DNA from: Jimgerdemannia flammicorona
Taxonomy: Eukaryota > Mucoromycota > Endogonomycetes > Endogonales > Endogonaceae
Length of the DNA stretch: 22,700 nucleotides
Direction: 5' to 3'
Assembly: GCA_003990745.1 (NCBI GenBank)
Contig: RBNI01001384.1
Coordinates: forward strand, 1-22,700
Shown here one piece after another: positions 8,240-16,929 of this stretch (positions are counted from its first letter, which is position 1; every line of letters starts with the position of its first letter). The translations under genes and the position numbers were made by a program. Under the pieces are notes generated by a model, which worked only from the letters and a program-made list of their open reading frames with translations, was not told where the DNA came from and did not search any database.

Positions 8240-8518
8240 GGCTTGCTTTCAAGAAAGGGTAGCCTGGGTCTTGATGTTGACTAATGACTTATGGTCAGTC
8301 AATACAGTAAAGTGTGCTCCTTCTAGATATGGTCACTATTTGATCAGAGTGTCTATGATGGCTAACATTTCCTTTTTATGAGTTACATAGTTGATTTTGG
8401 CATCATTGAACTTACGGGAGTGATAGGCCACAGAGTGTCCTTCTTGCATGAGTACTGCTCCAAGGGCAAGGTCAGAGGCATCAGTAGTAACTTCATATGG
8501 TAGGGCAGGATTTGCCAC
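8240..8518 (-). pseudogene. RNase H domain, element 1
   Basis: Contains [18 protein letters not shown] with the first catalytic Asp (8480-8482), VAYHSRKF, and a KKEMLAI Glu, typical of Ty3/gypsy RNase H. Stops occur after DTLIK (TAG TGA) and at 8249-8251 (TGA where element 2 has AGA). The domain is thrown out of frame with the RT by an 8-bp duplication near 8515 (CAAGTGTTTAAGTGGC). Confidence 0.88.
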
Positions 8519-8529
8519 TTAAACACTTG

Positions 8530-9520
8530 AAGTACTGAAGTGGTTATCAAAGCATCCTTTAGTGCTTGGAAGGTGGTATCTTGTTCAGGTCTCCAATTTA
8601 CAAGATTGTTGAAGTCCTTCTCTTGTTTTGTGGTCCAGGGCTATTCTTCTTTCTTGCTATGCTTGGTCATTTGGGTAAGGGCAGTGGTGATTTTGGTGAA
8701 GTTGGTAACAAATCATCTATAATAGTTTGCTAATCCCAGGAATGACTGGAGGTCTTTCAGCTTCTTGGGTCTGGACCAATCTTTGATTGTGGAGATTTTA
8801 CTGGGGTCTACTTTGTTCCATTTGGCATGACAATATGTCCAAGGAACTAAATTTCTTTCAGAAGGAATTTGCACTTGCTGAGTTTTGTGAAGAGTCAGTT
8901 TTCTTGGAGTTTCAGTAGTACTAGCTTCAGGTGTTCAAGATGTTCATCCAGAGTTTTGCTGAAGACTAGGATGTCATCAATATAGACAATAACGAATTTG
9001 TCCAGATATGGATGCAGATTGGTATTCATCAGTGTCTGGAAGGTTGTAGGAGCATTAGTTAAGCCAAAGGGTATAACCAGGAATTCAAAATGTCCATAGT
9101 GAGTTTGGAAGGCTGTCTTGTAGATGTCTTCTTCTTTCATGGCAATTTGCCAGTAACCATTTCACAGATCAAAAGAGCTCATGAATTGTGGGTTGGTAAG
9201 CCTATCAAATATTTTGTCAATTCTGAGTAGTGGGCAACAGTTCTTGATGGTCTATTCATTGAGGTCATGGTAATTAATGCACATTCGCAGGTCTCCTCCT
9301 TTCTTGACAACAAAGAGGACTGGTGCACCATAGGGTGATACACTGGGTCTGATGAATCCTTGTTCCAGGAGTTCATCAATTTCTTTCTTCAGTGTATCGA
9401 TTTCTCTTAGAGACATGTGGTAGATTAACTTGAAGGCTGGCTTGGCATCTGGAATAGTCTTGATGGCATGGTCCACTGCTTGTTTGGGAGGTAGGCCTTT
9501 TGGGAGTTTCTTTGGGAATA
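8530..9520 (-). pseudogene. Reverse transcriptase, element 1
   Basis: Characteristic Ty3/gypsy RT blocks are in order: LLEQGFIRPSVSPYGAPVLFVVKK (shown in parts at 9300-9400), [18 protein letters not shown] (about 9050-9100), and catalytic YIDD (8973-8984) followed by ILVFSKT. The thumb/connection region carries FLGLANYY. In-frame stops occur after YHDLNE and SSFDL. A 1-bp deletion near 8812 (GGAACAAAG where element 2 has AGAATCAAAG) moves the remainder to another frame. The first Asp of the catalytic site lies in the SSFDL block. Confidence 0.93.
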
Positions 9521-9779
9521 TGTCTCAGAATTTCTCAAGTAGTGGTCTGACATGGCTGTCAACTTTGGAAAAGTCTTCTTCAGAGTTCTTGGGTTCTCCT
9601 TTGGATGGACAGATGGAGATAGCAAAGAGAGGGCATCTCTTGGCTAATTTCTTAAGTTGTAGCTTATTGATGTGGGTAATCTTTAGTCCAGGGTCACTAG
9701 TATTGAGTGTGTCCTTTTTGCCTTGTAGTTTGAAGTTGTGGCATCCTTTCTTGATGGTCAAAGAATGGTTTACCCAATT

Positions 9780-10080
9780 GATCATAGGGTTCTCTTGTTT
9801 CAACCATGGAGTTCCAAGGATGATTTCGTTATCAGGGAGTGGTACAATTTGAAGGGTAATATGTACTTGATAGTCACCAATTCAGAAGAGTAGGTTGTGG
9901 ACTTCCTTACTAATGACATGTGAGGTTCCATCAGCTGTAGCAACTGCTTGAGTTTGTTGTACCGGAGAGGTGAAGACCTTGAGTCTGTTGGCTATTTCTT
10001 CATTGAAGAAGTTGCCTGAGACACCACTGTCTATCATAATCTTGACAGGTGCTCAATTGACAAAAGCTTTAAATGTAAGC
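9780..10080 (-). pseudogene. Retropepsin-type protease, element 1
   Basis: The active-site motif is IMIDSGVSGNFF, with Asp-Ser-Gly at 10023-10031. The family's second hydrophobic motif ILGTPWLKQENP lies about 65-75 residues further on, near 9780-9815. A TGA interrupts the frame 7 codons before the DSG (FVN*APVKIM, in which CGA would restore Arg). It is fused in frame downstream of the dUTPase domain, so a single Gag-dUTPase-protease-RT polyprotein is implied. Confidence 0.88.
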
Positions 10081-10298
10081 AGTTTGTCTGATCCAATGGT
10101 AGTGATTTCGGTTATAGGGGCTTTCCTTCTGTTGGTTCTTCTTTGAGCCAGTTCGTTGACACAAGAGAAGCAATCATCAATTATTTGGGAAGAGTATATT
10201 CCAATGCCATAGGGGCATTGGCTACTTGGTACATATCCATCTTCGATTTTCTTGTAGAATTGTTCTTCTTTATTCTTGATAGATTGGGCTGGGGCCTT

Positions 10299-10667
10299 GT
10301 TTGATGAACCAAATCCTTTAGATCCTTGGATGGTGGGCAGTAGTTCAGAGACTTCCTTAACTATCAGGTTTGACTCAATTTTTTCGAATAGGATCTGGGT
10401 AATGCAGAAGCCTATAGGGATCTTGAAGGGTGTCCAACTGTGGTTTCAGATGAGGACAATAATTTCACCTGTGTAATCTTCATCAATGACTCCTCCTTCT
10501 ATGGAGAGTCCTTTCAATGCTAGGCTGCTGCAACAGCATATTCTTCCAACATATCCTTCAGGAATTTGGATACTGATTCCTGTGTAGACTTGCTTGACTT
10601 CTCAGTTAGAGACTGTAGCTTCTTCGGCTGTATACAGATCATATCCAGCTGCTTTTTGACTTCCTTT
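10299..10667 (-). pseudogene. dUTPase domain between nucleocapsid and protease, element 1
   Basis: About 123 residues contain the trimeric dUTPase motifs in order: AAGYDLYTAE (motif 1, from 10652), GRICCCSSLALKG (motif 2), GVIDEDYTGEI (motif 3, with the Asp and Tyr of the uracil pocket), GFCITQILFE (motif 4) and QGSKGFGSS (motif 5, Gly-rich loop). The family normally has Arg where motif 2 shows the Cys before SS and where motif 4 shows Cys. CGC-to-TGC fits the C-to-T decay. Two TGA stops interrupt it (after ATVSN and after EIIVLI). Known: the enzyme hydrolyses dUTP to dUMP and limits uracil in DNA. Betaretroviruses carry it at this Gag-protease position. Its presence here is unusual for a fungal gypsy element. 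Confidence 0.9.
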
Positions 10668-10739
10668 GGTTGGGGCCTTAGCAGTTTGTCTTAACTTGAC
10701 AAAGTCTAGTGTTCTGGTGGTCAGATTGTTGAGGTGGTG

Positions 10740-11969
10740 CAGAGTGGTAATAGTTGCTTGTGTTGCTGTTCAGGGTTTTCAGTTAGGGCAGGTACTGGCC
10801 ATATGTCCTATCTTTTGGCAATAGAAGTATGCTCCGCTTCTTCGAAGTTCATTCCTTTCACCTTCAGTGAGTTTCTTGAAGGTGCTCGGCTGGGTGGGTT
10901 CATGATTTCTGGGTGTCCATGAAGTGGATGTTGAGGGAGCTTGGGATGCTTCATGCTTGGGTTCTTCTTTCTTGGTCTAAGTCTTTTCTTTGTTGTTGAA
11001 TTGTCTTCAAGGCAGAATGGATCCAGCTGTTAGGATCTGCTTGACCATAGTCTTGATTCTTGCCAGGCACCATTGTTGGTGGTCACAACCAACTGAGCAT
11101 TCTTGTTCTTGGATTTTTCTAGTAAGCCATTCAGGTAGGGCATCGAATAAATGATCTGCTCTTGTACTATTTCATGCTTCATCATTGGCAATATATCCTA
11201 GGCCAACAGTGTTCAGGAGTGACTCGAGTTTTGTACAGAAGGTTTCGAATTCCTCCTTGCCATGTACATCAAATTTGAGGTTGTGGAGTTTTACTCAGGA
11301 TTCAGTGATCATGGTTTCGCTGCGATATTGAGCAATCATGAGTTGTTTAAGTCCAGGGGCTGCAGGATGGGCTCCATATCCTGGGGCATTATTTGCTGCA
11401 TTCTGAGCAACTACTGCAGGTTGATTATCCCATGTGAGGGGTTTTTTGGGAAGAGTTTGCCACCATTCTTCGGCAGGTCCTCAGAAGAATGTAACAACTT
11501 GGCAGATATAGGCTGTAGTGGTAGCAAAGAGTTGTTCCAGAGTGTGATCTTGATTATTTGTCAGAACATGGTCAGTGACTCATTCATTGGTCCATTGATT
11601 GGCTTCAAAGTTGGTGTACACTACACTAATGAAGCTTTGGACTTCTTGTGCAGTACCATTGAAGGTAGGTAGACTCAGATTTTTTGTAGGTCGGGTCTGT
11701 TCGGCTAAGGCAGTAATGGTTGCTACCATTATAGCTATCTGGGCTGTGAGGTCTAGAATCTGTTGGTTTGCCATGTTGTTTACTGGAGGCAGTTGGACTA
11801 CTAGTAGTGGTGTTACTGGTACTTCTTGAGGTACTGGTGCAGAGTGTGATAGAGTTCTTTGGTCTGTGTAAGTTGCTGGAGTAATAGTTGTGGGTCTGGA
11901 GTAAGGGCTTGATAGATAGCTATCTGTTGCTGTGTAGGTGTGTTCTGTCCAGATGGAGATGTGTTTCCT
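10740..11969 (-). pseudogene. Gag (capsid/nucleocapsid) region, element 1
   Basis: The first Met of this frame is at 11774 (MANQQILDLTAQIAIMVATI). The frame is already open from 11969, overlapping the end of ORF0. It has a coiled-coil-like N-terminus, then LSLPTFNGTAQEVQSFI, typical of Gag capsid starts, EEWWQTLPKKP, and a zinc knuckle YFYCQKIGHMASTC (10788-10829). The knuckle should be C-x2-C-x4-H-x4-C, and its first Cys is now Tyr (TAC, a G-to-A change). Several in-frame stops occur, the first at 11580-11582. The frame runs without a shift into the dUTPase domain. Confidence 0.85.
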
Positions 11970-12799
11970 TCAGTGGTGTATCCAGGATCGAATTCACTGA
12001 GATACTCTTCTTCCTCTTCGATTTGGTCCCCATGTAATTGGGTTTGCTCAGTGTCAAAGTAGACAGAATCAGTTGTATATCTGATTTCAGATGGACTTAA
12101 TTCAAAGTTAAGTTCCGGTTTAGTATTAGTTTCAGATTCAGGTAGGGCTGTAGCATGGCCTGCTTCAGATTTGGGATCAGATAGTTGATGAAGGGTTTCT
12201 CTTGCTTCTTCCTTAAGAATATGGCGGGCCTTGCTGTTCTGGAATTGGTAGTATAACGCAGTCCTGGTCCTGGTTCGGTGAAAGTCAATAGAGTTGAGCT
12301 ACTTGGCTATAGAGGCTTGGGCTTCATGAGAAACTAAGGCCAGAAAGACTACTGCTGGTTGTCCTAGGTCACTCAGATTTGTAGAGCTAATGAAACTCTT
12401 GTTGAGAAGAGTAAAGAAGGCTTCTATAAGACCTTCTTCATCTTGACTTGCTGGGTGTAGTGCAAGGAGTTCGGTGAATAGGTGTTTGTCTATTTGCTGA
12501 TTTAATCGGAGTACTTCTTTCTTTGAATGAAATTTGTCCCACTTGTTGCAGGTGTGGAGGTCAAATTGTCCTTATACGTCAGGTTCAATTCTCTCTAGAT
12601 TGTCAGATGGTTCAGGATAAATTCCAGTTCAGAGGTTGGGCTTTATACCAACTTGTAGGAATTCGCAGAAGGGTTTGTAGTGGGGTGAGGAAGCGTCTTG
12701 AAGTAGAAATGGATTGTAAACTGCTGCTACCAAGTTGTAAGAGGGTTGCTTTTTAGGGTAACTGTTATGTAGTTCTGGATATTCTGGAAGACTGTTTTC
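11813..12799 (-). pseudogene. ORF0: long methionine-free frame upstream of Gag
   Basis: A frame of about 329 codons runs from within the 5' LTR, through the primer-binding site, to a TAA at 11813-11815. Three internal stops interrupt it (after KPNL, after EPDV, after SIAK), all compatible with C-to-T changes. I find no ATG codon in it. It is rich in Gln and Glu near the C-terminus (IEEEEEYLSEFDPG, TPTQQQIAIYQ) and helix-like in the middle (LNQQIDKHLFTELLALHPAS). It is coding-like for its whole length but matches no family I know. It probably needs splicing, a non-AUG start or fusion to an upstream frame to be translated. It relates to Gag by a -1 shift over a 157-nt overlap. Confidence 0.55.
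12721..12732 (-). promoter_or_regulatory. Primer-binding site of element 1
   Basis: TGGTAGCAGCAG begins 3 nt after the 5' LTR end. The TGGTAGC start matches the 3' CCA end of a tRNA ending GCTACCA, as in fungal elements primed by initiator methionine tRNA. The exact tRNA cannot be fixed without the host's tRNA set. Confidence 0.75.
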
Positions 12800-13377
12800 T
12801 TATGGTCAAGATCAATTTCATATGAAGTACATCCTCTATGCTCATTGAATTCAAGATCGGGTTGACATCTCAACCAAAGTCCTTTTTTGGACTAGTTCTG
12901 GGTGTTCAGGATTTTCCGTATTTCAGGAAGTTCAAGAAACTAAGACCAGCTAGGTTGAATTGGCGTATTGCTGCAGACAATACCTAATTAAGAAATTTGG
13001 TGATGGGGTTAGGAGTAGGACCTAACAGGGAGTGGATTTACTTAAGATTGGTTTGTGGGTATTTAAATAAGTTTATTCGCTATTTATGATATTGCTATAC
13101 TAGAAGTAGTTGTATGGAGGGATATCGTGGGAAGATATTCAGGAATGTTCTTATGTATTCGAGTCTCAGATTCTGAGGTCTAGAGGAGGGGGTGTTTATA
13201 CTAGTGAGGGGCTATCTGAACTATGCTAAATATGGATGTAGCACTAAGTACTTTGTTGAGTCAGAATGCAGTCATGTAGTACAAGTATGATCTAATATAT
13301 CAAGAGATCATCTGACTGCTGAGTCAGTTCATAGTCATGTCGTATAAGGCTAATCTAACTATACTACGACTGTTAAA

Positions 13378-13387
13378 CTATTTATAG
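13378..13387 (-). promoter_or_regulatory. TATA box CTATAAATAG, L2
   Basis: Identical to the box in L1 and L3, sitting just past the LTR-ORF stop. As the 5' LTR copy it is the likely origin of the element's genomic transcript. Confidence 0.55.
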
Positions 13388-13388
13388 G

Positions 13389-14564
13389 TTAGACACTGTC
13401 TGGGTAGTCTTTGATGACATCACTATTAATGATATTATCTCTGATAAAGTAGTCATCTAGGAAGAGTAGTTCACAGATTACTTCTCCTTGTTGGCTAAGG
13501 TAATAATACATTGGAACTTTATCTCCATCCCACAAGATAGCATCATCTGTCTCGTATGCTGGATAAGGTGTTGGGGGGTGAAGAAGTGGTACATTATCTT
13601 CGTTTTCATTGGATTCGCTGTCTGCATACCTTCTGTAGGTTACAGCACTATTAGTCGCAAGATTGTAGTATGCTGGTGGCTGTGGTTCATGTTGCTTGTA
13701 CTCAGGTGGTGGGGTGGTTGGTTTGATCTCAAGGGTTGTCTGAAGGTACAGGTTGTGTTCTCCGGTTTCTTTGTTGTAGTTGAAGTAATTGGGAGTGAAT
13801 GCAGGTTGGTATTCATACCAGTGGTCATTGTCCCAATAAGTCTCGTAGACAGTTATGAACTATTGTAAGTTCATCGGCAAAGTTGGCGGTGTGATCAGAG
13901 TTGGTAGAGATCCTTGGCTTGAGGTCATGTCAGCATCAGAGGGATCATTGTCTTCTACTTCGTCCTCATTAAAGTGGATTATATCATAGATATCCTTCAT
14001 GGCGTATCCAACTTGGGGCATTTGCAGGATGTGGTCATTGGGGTGTGGAAAGGTTCTGTCTGTGGTTTCAATGTACTCAAGATACTTGTGGTTGAGTTCT
14101 TGTATCATGTCATCGATTTGGCCATAGGACAGGGTAGCAACCATTTTGCTGGTAGTAACTTGGAGGCAGAGAATAAAGGTGCTGTACTCATAGAAGAGTT
14201 CTCAGTGTTTGCAGGCAATGAGCTTCTGGTGTTGAGACATCTGGATAATGTCTGTATCATAGTGGTGTTCAACCATGTCTTCCAGGAGGTGGCCGATCTG
14301 ATAGTAGCTTGAGATTTGTCCAATCTGGTGGGCCTCATTAAGCATGTTCAGGGTGTTCCATCAAGCTTCAATGAAGTAGAGGGGTGCTAGGCTATGGATA
14401 TTCATGAGGGGCAGAGGGGGTGTGACTCGGTTGATAATGGCATTCCAAATGTCAGCACAGATGCAGTTGTAGATCTCGGTGGTCATGTTTGTGTGTTTGG
14501 AAGTTATAGTTATTATTTGTTTTGGTTCTGTTTTGATGCATCTCGGGGCTCGGTATATATACAT
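13389..14564 (-). pseudogene. LTR-encoded ORF (LTR-ORF), L2 copy
   Basis: 1176 bp, the same length as the L1 copy, starting MYIYRAPRCIK and ending in VIKDYPDSV. Stops occur at 14361-14363 (TGA where L1 has CGA at 5799-5801 and L3 has CGA at 20458-20460), 14202-14204 and 13860-13862. Segments conserved with L1 include MNIHSLAPLYFIEA, MVATLSYGQIDDMIQELNHKY and MTSSQGSLPTLITPPTLP. Two PPxY motifs, PPEY (13698-13709) and PPAY (13668-13679), lie in a Pro-rich stretch. PPxY binds WW domains of Nedd4/Rsp5 ligases and serves as a late domain in some retroviral Gags. Any such role here is inference. Function unknown. Confidence 0.55.
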
Positions 14565-14772
14565 CTGTTCTTGATTAGTAAGATTCTGTTTGTATGAACT
14601 TTGTGTTCCGTGACTTTGTATTGACTCAGCTTTGTGTGCTGTGATTTCTGTTTGACTCAGCTTCGTGATCACATAGGTGATTTCCAGATTTGTTCAGAGT
14701 TTGTATGCAATTTCAGTAGCTTGTTAAGAGGGTGACATGTGATTTCTGTGGCTTGGAGGTTGTGCACTTATA

Positions 14773-14777
14773 ATCAA
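14773..14777. repeat. Right target-site duplication of element 1 (ATCAA)
   Basis: Directly follows the 5' LTR end CTTATA. With the left copy it restores an uninterrupted 14-bp tandem repeat, GATCAATCTGGATR. Confidence 0.9.
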
Positions 14778-14929
14778 TCTGGATAGATCAATCTGGATGG
14801 ATCAATTCAGAACAATCCAGATCAGATCATGAGACAAATCTGAGTTGATTCAAATTCTTCATATGATGACCCTGAATCAAATCTCATCTGGATCAACTCT
14901 ATCTGTTCAGAGTACTAATACTATCACAG
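14778..14929. other. Pre-insertion target DNA between elements 1 and 2
   Basis: About 150 bp with no match to either element. It starts with the remainder of a 14-bp tandem repeat (GATCAATCTGGATA / GATCAATCTGGATG) into which element 1 inserted, followed by further GATCA/CTGGAT variants. The boundary with element 2 is gradual because element 2 is heavily mutated. Confidence 0.55.
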
Positions 14930-15165
14930 CAGCCTAGTATTGAAAGAACTCTCAGTAGAAGGAGGAGTCATTGATGAAGATTATACAGGCAAAATTATTA
15001 TCCTCATCTGAAACTATAGTTGAACATAATTCAAGATCCATATTGGGTTCTATATTACTCAGATCCTATTTGAGAAAATTGAATCAGCTCTGATAGTTAA
15101 AGAAGTCCCTGAACTACTGCCCACCATTCAAGGATCCAAAGGATTTGACTTATCAAACAAAGCTC
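14930..15165 (+). pseudogene. dUTPase remnant, element 2
   Basis: Starts within motif 2 (AGCAGCCTAGTATTGAAAG) and contains GGVIDEDYTGKII (motif 3), a degraded motif 4 (GSILLRSYL), and QGSKGF (motif 5). The GFGSS of element 1 now reads GFDLS. Motif 1 is missing through the 5' truncation. Its presence in a second, independent copy shows that the dUTPase belongs to the family and is not an accident of element 1. Confidence 0.8.
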
Positions 15166-15379
15166 CACCCCAATCTATCATGAATAAAGAAGAACAATTC
15201 CACAAGAAAATCAAAAATAGATATATACTAAGTGGCTAATGTCTTCACAGTATTGGAATGTACTCTTCCCAAATAATCAACAATTGCTTTCTTATATTAA
15301 TGAACTGGCTCAAAGAATAACCAACAGAAGGAAAGCTCTTATAACCAAAATCACTACTATCAGATCAGACAAACTGCTT

Positions 15380-16730
15380 ATACTTCAAGCTTTTGTCAAC
15401 TGAGCACTTGTCAAGATTATGATAGATAGTGGTATCTCAGGCAACTTTATCAATGAAGAAATAGCCAATAGACTCAAGGTCCTGACATCTCTGATACAAC
15501 AAACTCAAGCAGTTACCATAGCTGATAGAACCTTGCATATTATTAGTAAGGAAGTCTACAATCTACCCTTCTAAATTAGTAACTACTGAGTATATGTTAC
15601 CCTCTAGATTATACCACTTCCTAATAATGAAATCATCCTTGGAACCCCATGGTTGAAACAAGAGAACCCCATGATCAATTGGATAAACCATTCCCTAATC
15701 ATCAAGAAAAGATACCACAACTTTAAACTATAAAGCAAAAAGGACCCACTCAGTTCTAGTGACCCTGGACCAAAGATTACTCACATCAATAAGCTATAGC
15801 TCAAGAAATTGGCCAAGAAATGTCCTCTCTTTGCCATCTCCATAAAGAAGAACCTGAGAACTCTGAAAAAGACTTTTTCAAAGTTGATAGCTATATCAGA
15901 CTCCTACTCCAGAAATTCTGAGATATATTCCCAAAAAAACTTCTGAAAGACCTACCACCTAAATGAGCAGTAGACCATGCCATCAAGACCATCCCAGATA
16001 CCAAGCCAGCCTTCAAGTCAATCTACTACATATCTCTGAGAGAAATTGTTACAATTAAGAAAGAAATTGATGAACTCCTAAAATAAGGATTCATCAGACT
16101 CAGTATATTACCCATTGATGTACCAGTCCTCTTTGTTGTCAAGAAAGGAGGAGATCTATAAATGTGAATTGATTATCATGACCTCAATGAACAGATCATT
16201 AAGAACTATTGCCCATTACCTAGAATCGATAAAATATTCAATAGGCTTACCAACCCACAATTCATGAGCTCTTTTGACCTGTAAAATGGCTACTGGAAAA
16301 TTGCTAAGAAAGAAGAAGATATCTACAGACAGCCTTCTGAACTCACTATGGATACTTCAAGTTCCTGGGTATGCCTTTTGGCTTAACTAATGCTTCTATA
16401 ACCTTCCAGATACTGATGAATACCATCCTGTATCCATACCTAGACAAATTTGTTGTTATCTATATTGATGACATCCTAGTCTTCAGCAAAACTCTGGAGG
16501 AACATCTTGAACACCTCAAACTAGTACTACTGAAACTCTGAGAAAACTGACTCTTTACAAAACTCAGCAAATGTGAATTTCTCTAGAAAGAAATTCAATT
16601 CCTTAGAAACATTATTACACCAAATAGAATCAAAGTGGACTCCAGCAAAATCTCCACAATCAAGAATTGACCCAGATCTAAGAAGCTGAAAGATCTCTAG
16701 TTATTTCTGGGATTAGCAAACTATTACTGA
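15380..16730 (+). pseudogene. Protease and reverse transcriptase remnants, element 2
   Basis: The protease Asp-Ser-Gly is at 15425-15433 (IMIDSGISGNFI). RT blocks KGGDL near 16148, [17 protein letters not shown] sequence near 16350-16400, and intact [11 protein letters not shown] with YIDD at 16461-16472. Many stops occur, for example TAA at 16085 replacing the Gln of EQGFIR. The collinearity with element 1 pinpoints the small indels in that copy: element 2 retains the T missing near 8812. Confidence 0.88.
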
Positions 16731-16929
16731 TGATTTGTTGCAAACTTTACCAAGATTGCTACCACTCTTACCCAAATGACCAAGTATAGCAAGAAAGAAG
16801 AACAGCCCTAGACCATGAAACAAGAGAAAGACTTCAACAATCTTGTAAACTGGAGACCTGAACAAGATATAGCCTTTCAAGCACTAAAAGATATCTTGAT
16901 AACCACACCAGTACTTTAAGCAGCAAATC

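Larger units (their letters stand above)
2923..14772 (-). mobile_element. Element 1: complete, inactive Ty3/gypsy chromovirus with dUTPase
   Basis: Seen: LTR ends TGTAAG (2923) and CTTATA (14772, from CTTACA), a 5-bp duplication ATCAA on both flanks, PBS, purine tract, and Gag, protease, RT, RNase H, integrase and chromodomain in Ty3/gypsy order, with a dUTPase domain before the protease. Without the 1.2-kb insertion R1 it is about 10.6 kb. Coding frames carry many nonsense codons and at least three indels: about 8812 (-1), about 8515 (an 8-bp duplication, AAGTG repeated) and about 7325 (-1). It cannot be autonomous. The two LTRs differ at many sites, including a 22-bp indel in a TTCTGGAAG repeat, so the insertion is not recent. 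A C-terminal chromodomain suggests targeting to histone-marked chromatin, as known for chromoviruses. Confidence 0.93.
12736..14772 (-). repeat. 5' LTR of element 1 (L2)
   Basis: 2037 bp, starts TGTAAG and ends CTTATA (mutated CTTACA). Uninterrupted, so it is the best reference for the LTR structure. It carries TATATA near 14555, the LTR-ORF at 13389-14564, a CTATAAATAG TATA box at 13378-13387, and a distal 640 bp into which ORF0 opens. Compared with L1 it lacks 22 bp of a TTCTGGAAG direct repeat near 12775. Confidence 0.93.

Noticed and set aside
9430..9852. Plus-strand frame of 140 codons
   Set aside because: Antisense of the protease-RT region of element 1.
13488..13868. Plus-strand frame of 126 codons rich in Val/Trp/Phe
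   Set aside because: Antisense of the LTR-ORF; the minus-strand frame has matching copies in two other LTRs.
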